In this document: in pieces, positions 12,100 to 25,300 of the stretch
How the letters are laid out: each line of letters begins with the position of its first letter
Position numbering within the stretch: position 1 is the first letter of the stretch
DNA from: Daphnia carinata
Taxonomy: Eukaryota > Arthropoda > Branchiopoda > Diplostraca > Daphniidae
Assembly: GCF_022539665.2 (NCBI RefSeq)
Contig: NC_081340.1
Span: 4,154,001-4,218,000 of the forward strand
DNA length: 64,000 nucleotides
Reading direction: 5' to 3'
The notes under the pieces: generated by a model
Seen by the model: the letters and a program-made list of their open reading frames with translations, nothing else
What the model was told of the DNA's origin: nothing
Database searches by the model: none
Program-made: the position numbers and the translations under genes

Positions 12100-13000
12100 C
12101 GGTACACAATGCATTTTGAATGGTATAAACGTATGACAGCTACACAACTAAAGGCTTTTTTTTTCTATAGTTGTTTCTACGATTGCAACTGTCTAAAGCG
12201 AGTACTGTATTGGAAAACAACAGCTGTTCCCATTGATAGTCAGCTGACTTCAAGTCGGGAACAACCGCGGAGGGTAGCATGTCGTTAAATGACACCGTGC
12301 TAACGCGTGCCTAATCACCTTCTGCGAGAGCCATCGCTAAAAACCGCGTCTAGTTTTATTGCACGGTAACAGTGATGGAGTTTTCTTTTAAAGTTTTTCG
12401 TATTCTAAGAGGTTTTGGCACAAACCCTCTCAGCAGCTGGTTAGTTTTTTTTTAATTCATTAAAAAAAAAACCATTCGTTACTCTTTCAACAGTTGAGCA
12501 CGCGCGTCAGATGGCATCCGTGCGAAACGGATTGCAATCTACTCGAGCAATAAGACTGAAAAGTTTTTAGATATGAATCGTGTGACACTACGACGCACTC
12601 GTGCATTGTGAAACAATCAATTGTATCAGGGAATTTAAAGTCTAAGGGGACGGGTAGGTTTATTCTAACTTGTTTTTGTTTTTTGTAGGAAGCCACTTGT
12701 TTAATTTGACTTTTTACTGGTTATGTCATTGGAAGGCACGTTGTTGTGATGAGGCCACCGTTTTCCCCGTGTGGCCGATCTCTTGTTATTGTAGATATTG
12801 CTTAGTCATTGCAAGGTGTGTGCATACAGGAACGTTAGCCAACCGATGTGTCTACTTAACAACGGCCTGGTACATGATCCACAATTGTATCCATTACTTT
12901 CGTTTGTACAGCGAGGCTTCCCTCCGTTATTGTTTGCATAACCGAGTCATCCTGTCTAAAGTAGATCTATCTTACAAAAGGTAAGTACACGTTTAATGAT
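12100..13000. other. Central spacer of the palindrome
   Basis: About 0.9 kb between the last traceable arm matches, with no clear self-complementarity. It contains the element at 12,301-12,540 that recurs near 57.7 kb. The open frames here (for example 12,670-12,984) have no recognisable domain. Confidence 0.45.
12301..12540 (+). repeat. E-box/CACGCG element, copy 1
   Basis: Three collinear blocks match 57,662-57,856 in direct orientation: TAACGCGTGCCTAATCA; TTTGGCACAA with CAGCTGGTTA; and AGCACGCGCGTCAGATGG followed by CGTGCGAA. Conserved motifs are the E-box CAGCTG (12,434-12,439), CACGCG (12,499-12,504, the class C form bound by Hairy/E(spl) repressors) and the E-box CAGATG (12,508-12,513, a form favoured by Atonal/Neurogenin-class proteins). 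An enhancer role is inferred from the motifs and from an atonal-family gene in the window. Confidence 0.55.
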
Positions 13001-15364
13001 ACCCATCCATTTCAGTCCAGTCGTGTTCTCCTCCTACTTTTTCTTGTACAGCGAAAGCCATCCACAGTTTCTCAATGGGTCGTTCCCCTAAACGATGGTT
13101 CTCACGGCTTATACAGTTGCTCTAAACACAATCAAAGTGGAATGTGTCGTGGCATTTTCTTTGATCGTCGTTGTCATTAACAGTTGATTCACAATATCGT
13201 ATAACAACTATCAATCGTTCCATCTGGTCAGGGAACATGGCTACTTTTTTCAAACGAACACAAGAACAGACTTGAAATTGAATTGATACTGGGTTTTTGG
13301 AAGAAGGTTAGTAGTCTTCCTTTTATTATTATTAATATTTTTTTACGACCATAATCCCAACTTCCTCAAGTTCAGAATTTCAAACTGCAGTAGCCTATCC
13401 GTCCAGTTGATACAAGGAAAATCTTTGAAACTCAGATGATAACAACAGTATCTGCCTTAGGTAATTAAAAGAGAAACCCTAAAATGTCGGTAACAAAGCT
13501 AACTAGCCACCGACCTTAAAAACGAAATATTCGTCCTAGCCCCATATATACGCAGCAAAAGATAAATATGTCATACGAAACGAGTAAACGGCGGCAGCTA
13601 TCCCTTTTAAAATGCCGCTTAAGATTTCGTTTTCTTCTGGAGCACGGGTTCTATTTGTGGCATTTTTTAATCGAAAAAAAAAATATGTTTAGCGTGGCCA
13701 TCCAACACACGGATTTATCATTGGCGGTGCTAAACAAAAAATAAGAGAACTACCGTGGCTGTCCAGGGAAATTTAATTGTTATAAAAAAATAATAAATGG
13801 TAATGAATGAAAAGAAATGCTTTTTTTCCGGGGGGCGTATAATTGTTTCTAATACGATCACATCGATAGTTTTACGATCGCTGTAATTGCCCGTCATTTC
13901 ACTTGGATTATTCACTCGCGTCACGACATTCATACGAACGATTGCGTGATTATTGCTGCTAGACTGACGTCCTCATGAAGCAATGAACACGCGCAGATGA
14001 AATTAATTTCACTTTCTCTTCCGCTCAGCTCAGAGACGTTGTTTTATTCTTACCATTTCTCTTGTTCATTGATTTCAGCCATGAAGGGGGAGTGTCCTGA
14101 TTGTAAATCAGTCCGTCTTTGTCCCGGCAGCCCCAGTATTTCTTTTATTGTTTGTGAAGTGGACACGTTAAAAATAAAGTGAATGGATTTCAATCGACCG
14201 GCTGCCATTGGTCCTTTATTTGCCATTCGGTTTTGTTTTCTGCTAAACAGTTGAAATGGTTTGCCCTTCGTTTGCAACTCAAGGCTGAAATGACATGGAA
14301 CCATCAATCCAGGTTTCCTTTGGCCGACAGGTGGTCACTGGGTACACACATTGACGGCACGAGATCCTTATTTTTTGCGCATTTCGTTCTTTATTCACCT
14401 GATTTCAACAAAAAAAAATGTGTAATTACGTATTTCCACTCTTCAGTCGGCTGTTTCCCTACACTTTCGTTTTCCACTTCGCTCTCTGCGGCGAGATGTA
14501 ATAAAAAATATTACGTATGATTTCCACTGGTATTTCCGCCGCTGTTCAACCAGCGGCCGTTTACTTGCTGCGATGAAAAAGACTTTCAAACTGAAAATAA
14601 CTTACCTCGGATTAAAAAAAGGATTTCTTATGGCGGTTGCATCTGACGTTTAACTCTTCGTTTAAGCAGGTGGTATGCATAATACGTACGGTCTAAGCTT
14701 GTCTTCCCATACGGTAGCAGGTTAAGTGAAGTTAACGAATACAACAGACGAGAAATGGAAAGCACAAGGCCAAAATGAAAGGGAAAATGTTACGAGACGT
14801 CATCGCTTTCCATCAAGGCATAGGGTTAAATGAGCCTAATTAAAATAAAGCGTGAATTTTATGGTCTGCTCTTTTAATAAAGGCGAAATCAAGTTAAGGG
14901 AATGGGATAAGAGCCTTAGAAAGTGAAATTTGTTTTATATAACGTGAAAAGAGAAAGTGAAACTTCGATAGGGTACTGGATCATTTCTCCAGTTAATTTT
15001 ACTGACATAACATTAGATTTGAGACGAATACTTCCCAACTGCTCTTAACCGGATGAAAGACCACTCTTTATGAACCATTTTTTAAATTATGCAGACTGGA
15101 CAAGTTGTCAGCGATGGTTAAATTAAAAAAAGGGAAAACAAAGGAAGTCGTGAGTTTGAACTTTCTCTTTAATATTGGCTAACTCAATCAAATTTGCACC
15201 CGTCAGTCGGCGACTGGCCACTCGCTGTCATGTTTGCCATCTCGCTGACACCTGCTTCCTCTATTTTACGTCTTCAATCTCCTTAAGAGAAAGCTTTCCC
15301 CAAAAATAAATCGTTTTCCAAACTGTAACTAACGTTAATTTTATTCAAACGGCTGTCGTTTTTA

Positions 15365-15740
15365 ACAATCTGTTGAAAGGCTTCAGAGCGACAGTCAGTG
15401 GTTTCTATATGAATCTCCTCGAGCTATTTCGATCTCGCGACATCAGTTCGAGAAAAAAAAGCAAAGGACAGCGGAAATGTTCCATGCCGATTGGCATCGA
15501 GACAACGGGTTATTTGTCGGCATCAATCAGCTTGCGAGTTGTTTCCAAACATTGCCTTTGTGTGGCGACGTTGATGACACAGTCATTCGATGGCGGCTTG
15601 TCCTTTTCTATTCTTTTTCGTACTTGTAAGAGCCCACCAACAACAAAGGGTAGCCTGGTAGCTAAACATAGCGCTTGTAACTATAGGGTTAGCTTAGTGG
15701 GTGGGGCCCTGAAGTGTACATGCTAACACACATACCGAGA
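15365..15740 (+). repeat. Hyperconserved palindrome core, right copy
   Basis: Mirror partner of 8,165-8,525. The near-identical segment is 15,505-15,643, with the Exd/Hox-like ATCAATCA at 15,522-15,529. Identity drops on both sides: towards 15,365 a small indel appears, and beyond 15,740 only scattered matches remain. A transcript crossing both copies could fold into a stem of about 350 bp with a loop of about 6.8 kb. Confidence 0.85.
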
Positions 15741-16427
15741 AGAACCCCCTTCTTCTGTATGAAATGAGGGAATGATTTGAAGGTAGGTAAAAAAGTTCGA
15801 ATATGAAACAAAAAGCATTTGCAGAGCTGCGATGAGAAAAGGTTTAGCTAGAAAAGCATAAATATAATTCCATTCATTTTTATCTTTATTTTTTATTTTA
15901 GCGTGGTTGAGTGACGGAGTTGGGCTCGTAAAAGGTAAAAAAGGTCCTTCTCTCCGAGTGATGAGTCAATCAAAAAGCACGAGCCGCTTTTGAAGCTCAT
16001 CTCCCTGGACATTTTTGAATTGCCCGCCATCCGCTGTTTTTGTAGACTTTTAATGTTTACCGTCCCTTCATCCCTACAGCAAAAACCGGTTTGCCGTCAA
16101 CAATGAACATTTTAATGGCACCACAAAAAAAAACCTTTACCTCAATCTTCTTTTTCGATTATTGCTCGTTTTCCTGAATAAAAGGATCTATTTAGTTTGG
16201 AAATAAAATCCTTTTAACGACTTGACGAGGTGTGTAAACAAAAGACTTTAGAACCGCATAAAAACGAGATAAATTCCAAACTAGATTGAGTTCTCCAACA
16301 GATGTCATCATGTGCTATTTAATGTTTCATAGCTTGACACTTTCAGTTTTGTTTTTATCCTCAAGGTTGTTGAACAAAAACAAACAAGTCTAGACAAGTA
16401 AAAGAAAATTGCGTTAGAAAATATGAC

Positions 16428-16502
16428 ATGTCTGTCAATATAGATAAAATTTTGTTGTTTGTGAGATGTCTTCCCATATAGATCACATTTTGTTGTATAT
16501 GT
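16428..16502. repeat. Two-copy tandem repeat, 38-bp period
   Basis: Two adjacent units begin ATGTCTGTCAATATAGAT and ATGTCTTCCCATATAGAT, and each continues into a CATTTTGTTGT-like run. About 80% identical. No function is suggested. Confidence 0.7.
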
Positions 16503-19500
16503 TTCTTGTTACAAAAAGCTTTCCCATCCTATTTCTTCGGCCTCTTTCTCATCCCTTTCGTTGTATGGGATTATAACGCGATGCACAAGTGTGGCGGTAT
16601 GTGAACCGCGCGTTACCCTTTCCCCGGAGAAAGCATCATGGTAGGGCACACAAATGGTCCTTGTTTAAAGGATAAAAACTGCAATAAACTGACTGGCAAC
16701 AGTCATCAGCTGGCCATTTGTTTTTCGTCTCGAAGTTTGAAAATTGTTTGCTGAACTTGTGAAACAGTTCCCACATAAGTTCCCACATTTCGGTAAGTTT
16801 TTTTTTATCTTTATTTCAAGAAAAAATTGCCACTATCTGTTACTAGGTCTATTACTAGGTGTCCTTTCCTTCTCCCATTGTTGTTCCGTTACAGTTCAAA
16901 TTTAGCTTCCAGGTTAAATGTGGTAAAGGTTCGAAAATGAACCCCCACCGGACCGTTGAGTTATTTCTAAAAAAACGCGCAAACAACGAAAACTCGAAAA
17001 GTAGGGCAAAAAGGTCATAATTGTGGATGTGTTCGCAGATGATGGTCAATGAAATTGCAGCCGGCTCTTTCTCTTTCAGTATTTTTGTGGTTTCAGTAGA
17101 TCTCATTGGCTTTTCTTTTTTCATCCGCATTGTTCTCCATTCGACTCGGGAGTCTGTACACAAAGGCCTGCACTGTTCTTTCCGATGGTCCCATCTTGAA
17201 CACAACAACGGACCATGTTCCTATTTGCTATTATTATTTTTTTTTTGTTTCTTTGAGAAAATTTGCTATGCGTTCAGGATTTCTAAAAGGCCGCCGACTG
17301 AATTCATTTGTTTGTTTACTGCAATTTTCTTGTTTGACCTTGGACATTATTCCGAAGAAGGATTACAGTAAAAAAAAATACAGAAGAAATTCGATTAAAG
17401 TTGGCCATAAAAAAGACAATAAGACAGGGCGGGGGGCTGTTATTACGATCGTTACTCTTTGGTAAGACGTCGACCGTCAAGGAATATTGTTCCAGTGCAA
17501 TATACAATTGTGTGGCATAAAGCATTCACAGATAACAAGGGTTGAGAATAGAGGGGGGTTAACGGTGAGGACGTCGGTCTCTGTGAACCATTGGTAACGC
17601 GTGTGTCGCCTGCCAGGCTGTCACAGCAATAACAAAGAGGGGGAAATTTATTGCCGACCACCCTGCCGACTCAGGTGAATATGAAAATATGTTAAGACGA
17701 CACATAACATTCGAGGAATAAAACAGCATGTTCTCATCGTTCCTTGGATTTATTGCATAAGATTGTATAGGCTTGTTCGAAAAAAGGGTGAGAAGAAACA
17801 CCTGTATATTGGAAATGGATTTGAAGCCGTCACCTGTGGGATTCATGGAACTCTGCTGGAATGATTTGAAAATCATTGGAATCTGATGGATATGTAAGGA
17901 AAAAAACTGAACAAACTTATTTTCGTGTTTCTACAGTTTTGGCGATAACGGCCAATATACAAATTTCGCTATAGCTTGGCGATGTGGTAGAACTCAATCC
18001 ACTGGTCAGGTGCATGATGAGCTACTTCATTTCGCACAGATGGTAAGGTAAAATTAGTGAGATAACCGAATTTTCTATGGTGTTTTTGCAGATACCAGAC
18101 AGAAACCCGATTTCGAATTGATTGCAATATATGCAGACTGTACCACCCACCGGTTACAGGATGTATCTGTGGGCACTGATAGAAACCATAGGTGGCATGC
18201 ACTCCTGCCAAAAACGATCTTCACCCCCGTGGTCTTATTCATCATTCAATTTGTTTTGCAAAATTTTTCCTTCAGACTCGATATCCTAATCCAATTGAGT
18301 TCATTCAGAAATACTGAAACATCTACGCAATTTGGTTGACCACTCCAAGGGGATCCACGGTCAACAGCCTGGTCAATGAATGAACCTTTTGCATCGGATC
18401 TCATTCGTCACGTTTCTGTCACTATCTAGTGGAAGACAAGAGGATCTCATCAATATTCGCAGCTGGACGTGTGGGACAGAAAGAAAGTGGGAACTATTGG
18501 AGAGGCTTATCCCTTGAAACTGACCATTTGGAACGTCAGTTTTCATTTCACTCGGAGAGACGAAGATGAAAGAAGCTACTCCCAAGTGCCAAGTATTTGC
18601 CTTATTAATTATGCAAAACTTATTTCCAGGAATGCACATCTCATTGATATCCCACATTTTTTTGTTTAGCGATTGCAATTGTTATTCAGAATCTTTCAAC
18701 GTTTTCATTGTAACCGTTCGATGGAACCAGTCAAATCTCCTGCGGAGAGTATTGTTTTTAGTTCCTTGTTTGTTTAGCTTGAATTTTTTATTCATGGGCC
18801 AAAAGAGAAGTTGAGGAACGTACACGATCCCCGCTGAGAGGCTACCGAAATCCCGAAACTTAAACAAATAGAATTTACACAGCGGGGACACTGTTCCCAC
18901 TCAATAGCTCCAAAACGTAAACAAACGCAACGCTAGAAATCTATCAACACTATCCGACTATGACTGATTATTACCACCTGTTGTCCTTCTTCAGTAGCAA
19001 CAGAACAAGTAAAATCACGTGATGAATTTCCCCCTGTGTTTTCTTTTGTTTTCTTAAATTCATCTTGGTAGTTTATCGGGAATTGAACTTCTTTTATTTC
19101 AACGCGTGCTTCTCTGTAATTTTGTTATTCTCCTTCCTATGATTACTAAGAATTTTATTTTTTCCGATTACTTCCGCCGTAGACGCGTGAAAACGCACTT
19201 CGTGTGCGGTGAGCGTGTGCTCGGCGCCAAGCGGAAGCTATGCAGAATATGAAACTGAAAGCTCCTGAGGGTTTTTTTTTCACCTCTAATTAGGAGGTGA
19301 TAAAAAATGATAAGGCTGAACCCCAATTAAATAACAAGTCTGTGGAGGTTGGTCTGGACAAAAGCTGCCGAAAAAAAAGAGGAAACAAGTAAAAAATGAG
19401 CTAACTCTTGGCTTTGCTCTAATATTGCCGTCGAGTATACTCGTTAGTCTAGGCTTCATTATATGGCCATTGACCATAGAGACGGTTAACTCATTGCAGG

Positions 19501-22390
19501 GATCCTGGCGCTTGTTGCACCTTCTATTGTTTATCCCCGTGAAACACGAACAAGACCCACACGTTCTAATGTAGCCCCCCTTCTTTTGTGTTACCTTCCT
19601 TCTTAACCTTGTTTGTATATTGCTTCTAATCATTGTCTAACACTGGACGTACTTATTGGCTTTCTCTCTCTTTTTTTGTTGTTTTAGATTGGACGTTCTG
19701 TGACGTAAGTGTTGTATGTGTCCACATGGAAGTATCCCACTGTGCGATCCTATCATCTCCAAACAAAGGAGGCAAGGTCGCCCGCCGAGTCAAACACCAA
19801 TTGGACATATTTTGCCACGATTTCTCCTTTTTGTCTCGTACAACAAAATGTATGCCCACCCCTCCATGCCTGAATTTTTGTTCATTTTACTTTATGACCT
19901 CTAATTTTTTTTTTGTTCTTTCTACCTCTTCCCCCCATGTGATGACGTTTTAGCCCGCAAAGGAACATTGCCGTACTTGAGTTGTGTGGTCAAAATCATT
20001 TTCTATTTAACTCCCCATGCAATTTTGTAGTCTGGCAACCTCTACCTAATGATGCTTGATCTAAGTCAAAGAATGTGTTGAAGCCGCTAGTTTTCTCGCT
20101 GCATTCAGGGGGAGCCCAACGGTCAATGAAATAGACTAGACGTTGCAGTGCTAGAACTAAACAAATTTCAGTGTTACTGAATGGAACAAAAAAGAAGGGC
20201 AATTCTAAACAACAAAAGGGAGAGTCTTTCAAAGTGCCCTCTACTTCAGTGGTCAAAAATGACGTATCCCCCTTTGTGTCTACCTCCCATGTTGTTGTAT
20301 GACACTTTCGCTACCTTTACAATTTTCCAGGCATTCAACAAACTTTATTGCTGTCAACATGTGTTTGATGTGATTACTTTGGCTTCTGGAACGAACTTTA
20401 GATAGACCTTAATGTGCATTGTTTACCGTTTCTTCCACCCGGACGGCCTCATCACCTAGAGAACAGACCGTTAGCTGTACACTGAACTACCTTTCTCAAT
20501 GACTGGGGTGACCGTTTTTCTTATGTTGGACGACCGTGGATAAGAAAACGAAAGTGCCATGATTGCAACGGTGAACCGCTAAATGAGATCGCACAGCCTG
20601 CATCGGTGGGAGCGTTGTCCAGCCGGCGCTTCCGGCAAGGTAAGACAATTGGCATTGATATAATACTTGACTGTGTTACAGCACAAACATATAGTTTGTG
20701 TTACCTGTTATGGATTGAGGTTGTTTGTGTAGGGAAATAGCGTCGTAAAGGTTAAGTTCTTCTTCTAACAGCTGTGAATCTTTTGTTTCTTTTGATCGAT
20801 TGGGTTTTGCTAATTTTTAAACCAAACGATGGTGCAGGTGATGACGTAGTTCCATATAAACAAGGATAGCCTTGCGCTGGTTTGCGGTTATACAGGACGA
20901 GATCCACTTTGAGATGGCGGGGCGTAGTTGAGATAACATCTTTTAGCGTTTGAAACCATTTTACACTCTTGTTTGTCTTGTTTACGTACGTTGTGAGGCT
21001 GTGCCAATAGTTTGGCGGTTATCCTTTCTACGATTAGTGCATGTTGTTTAAATTGAAGCTGTAACAGGTACACCGGCCAATCAGCCGATACAGATGTTCA
21101 GTTACGCTCTTCCGCAATTTTCTTGTTTTCAGTGTTTTATTTTATCCTTTCTAAATTGTATTTGATCAATCGTTTTGATTCTTTTCGTTCGCTAAAGCAA
21201 CAACAATCTAGCGAGCCTGATTCTTGATTATACGGCATCCTTCGGTGCTGACATCACTTGTACGATCACTACCCTCAAGTCATTGCTCATGAAACATGAA
21301 GTAAGAGATCGCTTGCTCAAATAGCTTTAACAACATGTAACATTGTAATTATTAAACGTTTATCCCTGGGTCAGCCTCCTTTAATTCTTGTGCATACCAC
21401 TCGATTTGTTTCTCTGTCCAAGTCCAACAACTCCCACTAGAATTTGTGTAATAGATCTCTGTTAAGCTTTGATTGGCAGACAGGAATGCTCCCTCAGTGG
21501 TGAATCACTGATGTTCTTGGGAGGTAAGCAAAACGCCTCCACTTTGAACGAATTGACGCAAACATGAAGAATAAGCTCTCGATTTTTATAACCTCGCAAT
21601 GACAGGAAACAAGAGTCTGAAATGCTCACATCCTCCCCACCTGCCCTTTGGTTTTCTGATCGGGTCAGCCTCCCATTCGAAACGTTTAATACTTAATGAG
21701 AGGTTTGCGCATGCTCGAACATAACATTTTTTAGGCCAGCGATAACGTATTAGTATTCCCTAATAGTCTGGCATTTTTTCTACAGACCTGGAGCCTGTTT
21801 TTTGCATTTTTACCTTAACGGCCCGTTTTTTACAAACTTTATCCCAACTTTTACTTTCCGTTCACATTGTAATAATGACATTTCTGAGGTTAGATTACGT
21901 TTTTGATTTGTTTTGTACTCTATTGATTTGATTCTCATTGTTACGTTGAGTTCACCATCAATGCAACAAGAGATAGCGGTGAAATGGTTGAACCTGATTA
22001 TGTCGCAGATCCCGTTGTAGAAAGAAACGAGGTCAATAGGCCACGAACGTTTCAAGTTCACCGTATGACGGGGACACTAGTTGACTAGTTGTTATAGAAG
22101 ATTATGAATTTATGAATGAAATCAAGTCTCGTTGGATTGCCCTGCATGGGAATCAAAACTTGGCAGCGATTCGTGGAAGACTAGAGAAAAATGGGAGTTG
22201 AATGCGATAGACGGTAGGATCGCCCTTGATAATAAAGTTGACGTCTCTCATGCTCTATAATGCGCCCCAAGTCATCAAAAGGATGTTAAAAAAGTAATCA
22301 AACAATTCCTCCTTTTGGATTTTACCGACCACCCTATGAGACTCTTCCCTCGTTGTTGCTATAGACAATCAATTGTCAAAGACACCGACT

Positions 22391-25300
22391 CTCTATAGTC
22401 CTATGTGATAGTTGTGTGTCCCCTGATTGCTGCAGTTCACATGGATCAAGTACGTCACATAAAAATCAGCGCGTTACATGTTCAACATAGGCTGTGACGT
22501 AACTCAATTTTCTTGTGTTTTTGTATCTTGGTGGCTTCTTTACAGTCCTATTTTATTCCATTATTTTCCTTTGTTTTTCATTTTTTTCTCGTGATTTGAA
22601 TAGAATTGCCATTTTATTGATACTCAATAATCTCGTGACGGCGATAACACAAAAAAGAATATGAAACGTGATCAGTGAAACCCTCTTGTAGGACAGGAAG
22701 TGTACAGGTAGGGTCATCTTTGATGAGTTTATGGCGGCATATCAAACAATTGTTAGAGGGTCAACCCACGGTGGTTAGATGCCTATTCAATCCTACCAAC
22801 ACAGGGACAGCTAGCGAGTTGAAAGAAAAATCACCTGTTATACAGCTTCTTCATTATTTTCATCTTTTTGTTTTATGCAGTGCCCTAAAGCATGTCTTCA
22901 TTTGAATACCGACCCTACGATGGGATGCATTTTTCACGCTGTCTTTTAATTGATTCCTCTAATTTACCTGCCATGCCGCTTTCTGAAGAAAACAAAGAAT
23001 TGGTGAGGGTCCATCCTATCTCGTTTCGTTATCCTTGTTCAGTGTCTCAACATCTTTTTATAAACTTCTCCATTGCATGTTCGACTATTCGTTCAACGAG
23101 AAATCCCAGTTTTATTATCTTCTTTGACGTTCCCCTTCATCTATTTTATTATTCAAGACGTCAAGACGAGGCGCCGCTGTTCCTTACATATATGTGGTAA
23201 CAGGGCAGCTATAAATTCGATTCTATAGTTAATACAGTAGCTACTAGAAAATTCTTTTTTTTTTAAGCAACTCAATTCCGTGGTTTCATTTTAATTTGTT
23301 CCTGAAATTCCGAGTTCTTGTTACGATGTTCTCCTAAGTGTTGGACAGTTGGATGCCTCTTGAAGAGAAAACATCTAGACACTATTGAACCATCTATAGA
23401 CTTAATTCAACTATGGTCCTCAACCTTTGTTTCTCTTGGAGATAAAATTGGGCCAGGGTCAAGAAAGGCGGTACGAATGTGAAGTAACAAGGGGGGAGAA
23501 AAGACGCATGTAATTTGCCTGTCGAGTTGACCCAAGCCTTCACGTAGGACATCGTGTGGGTTTTGGGTCGTCTATACGTTCGTTGTCCATTCCCTGATTT
23601 ATCCTCAGTTTCTCTACTATTTTGCTTTCTACATATTTTGATGTCTACTATTATAGTGTCTGAACATTGCATCTTGAATCTCTTTTTTTCAAATGTCCAC
23701 ACTGTCACATGTGCAACTGGAATCGTTTTCTTACTGTCATTTTCACAATTTCATGGTTTAAAATGCTGGTAAAACTTTTATTCTTATTACTCAGTTTTTT
23801 AAGTTTATTTAAATTTTTTTTAAAATGTTGTTGCACAACAACTCGCCGCAGCATAAACTTCCGGCAGGTTCAGGTCACCATCTAAAATTGGCCGGATGAC
23901 CAATCGAAAACGGTTTCAATTTCTAATGGGCACGTGTGGATCTATGGCTTCGTATTTTTTAATAAATAAGCTTCGTTGTTGTCTACACCCAGTAGTCCGT
24001 GAAAACGGAAGAACTTGTAGGGAAATTGGGGGGCAGGATCAAGTGTCATCACCTCAAGAAACGAAAAACGTTGCAGTTTCTTCACGTTTTGTCAGACCTT
24101 CACGGTTATCTTGCGATATCCATTCACCATATGCCCTGCCTTCTTTTTCTTTCTTCTGTTATTCAATGAATGTATTATCCATCATCGCTGGAGGGACTGC
24201 AAACCCCTTTTTTTTATCGGCCTTCTGTTTCCTATGATCCTAAAACAGCCCATTTCTTCCGGAATCCCGATCAAGCATCGGGAAAACATGCAGCCATTCT
24301 TTTCTTTACTAATAGTTTAAACAGATGTAACTGATATTTGCATTGAAGGGCAAATCTTCTGCATATTTTTATCGTTTTCTTGCTGTGCTTTTCTTTTTCT
24401 GAGTGTTAAAGGGAAGTCATGCTGGGCATTCAACACGGGCCCACTATTAGTCTCATTGAACCACCTTTGTGTCTCTCTTGCTCAGCACGGTTGAATGCGC
24501 AAGCGTTTCGCCATTGGGGCAGGAAGAAGCCAGTCTGGGGAAGTCCACTTGACTGATTTATTGTTGGATTGACTGTCACTGATAGGGACGATAGCCACAG
24601 AATTTTCTTTTCTGGTCCGGGATGCCTTTCAAGATGCACATATCCCATGTCTGAGCTACCAACTCTTTCAATTTCACCCTATCGGCTAGTTGTATCTCCT
24701 TTTTTTTGTGGAAAAATTTAGCCTCGAAATATATTTTTGGACCTTAGGACCCCCGCTATGTCGACGACGACAGCTCCCAAAACAATCCTTTGACTTTAAA
24801 AAAAAAAAAAAAGGTATATGTCTCTCAGATTTTGACCCTTTTTTCGTCGCTTGTCCCCATTTTTCTCTTCCAGTTTATGTTGATCCAGCAATGAACTGAA
24901 TACTTTATGGAGTCAAAACCACTTGTCTTTATCATTTGACCGATCAGTGTCCATCCTACCCACCATTGATTGACTCTTCCAATCGAATCTATCGCATCGA
25001 TGTGTCTTTCAGAACGCAATAGTTAAAACAAAATGTAGTTAAGTGGTTTTCAAACGAATCTCAAAGGCCGAATTTTCGATTTTCAAAGAAATTGTTTGGA
25101 GAAATCGTAAAAAGCTGATCAGAAACTTCAATTTCAGATAGCGGTAGCAATCGGCGGCAACTGGATAACATTAAAAAAAGATGGCCACAAACACCCCGAA
25201 TCGTAAATCCCCATACAGTCCATCAATCCAGTTGTCCGGACACGCCTCCTGTGATTAACAGAAAAGCAACAACTCGAGGATATTGACGTTCAGTTTCCGA

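Larger units (their letters stand above)
1..12100 (+). repeat. Left arm of a large, ancient inverted duplication
   Basis: Successive blocks of this arm occur in reverse complement, in mirror order, in 13,000-22,390. Pairs read by eye: 1-165 with 22,245-22,385; 311-380 with 22,096-22,161; 615-1,005 with 21,315-21,705; 3,395-3,675 with 20,420-20,645; 3,940-4,340 with 19,735-20,115; 4,600-4,960 with 19,160-19,465; 5,215-5,375 with 18,765-18,890; 5,568-5,676 with 18,505-18,637; 6,655-6,735 with 17,565-17,660; 7,045-7,150 with 17,105-17,210; 8,165-8,525 with 15,365-15,740; 9,900-9,930 with 15,085-15,125; 10,325-10,380 with 14,765-14,815; 10,935-11,180 with 13,680-13,970; 11,345-11,410 with 13,550-13,620. 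The sums of paired positions drift from about 22,400 to 25,000, so indels have accumulated. Homology starts at the window edge. No gene is recognised in the arm; its open frames of up to 191 codons have no known domain. Confidence 0.87.
13000..22390 (-). repeat. Right arm of the large inverted duplication
   Basis: This is the mirror partner of the left arm, and the pairs are listed there. It is about 2.7 kb shorter, mostly because 1,450-3,390 of the left arm has only about 0.3 kb opposite it (20,650-20,930). The inner boundary is fuzzy: pairing is clear to about 13,550 and weak to about 13,000. The outer boundary at 22,390 corresponds to window base 1, so it may only reflect the window edge. 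No gene is recognised inside. Confidence 0.87.

Noticed and set aside
1-22390. Palindrome as the terminal inverted repeats of one giant DNA transposon (Maverick-like)
   Set aside because: No integrase, polymerase or capsid-like frame is present in the arms or spacer, and the arms are far longer than usual for such repeats.
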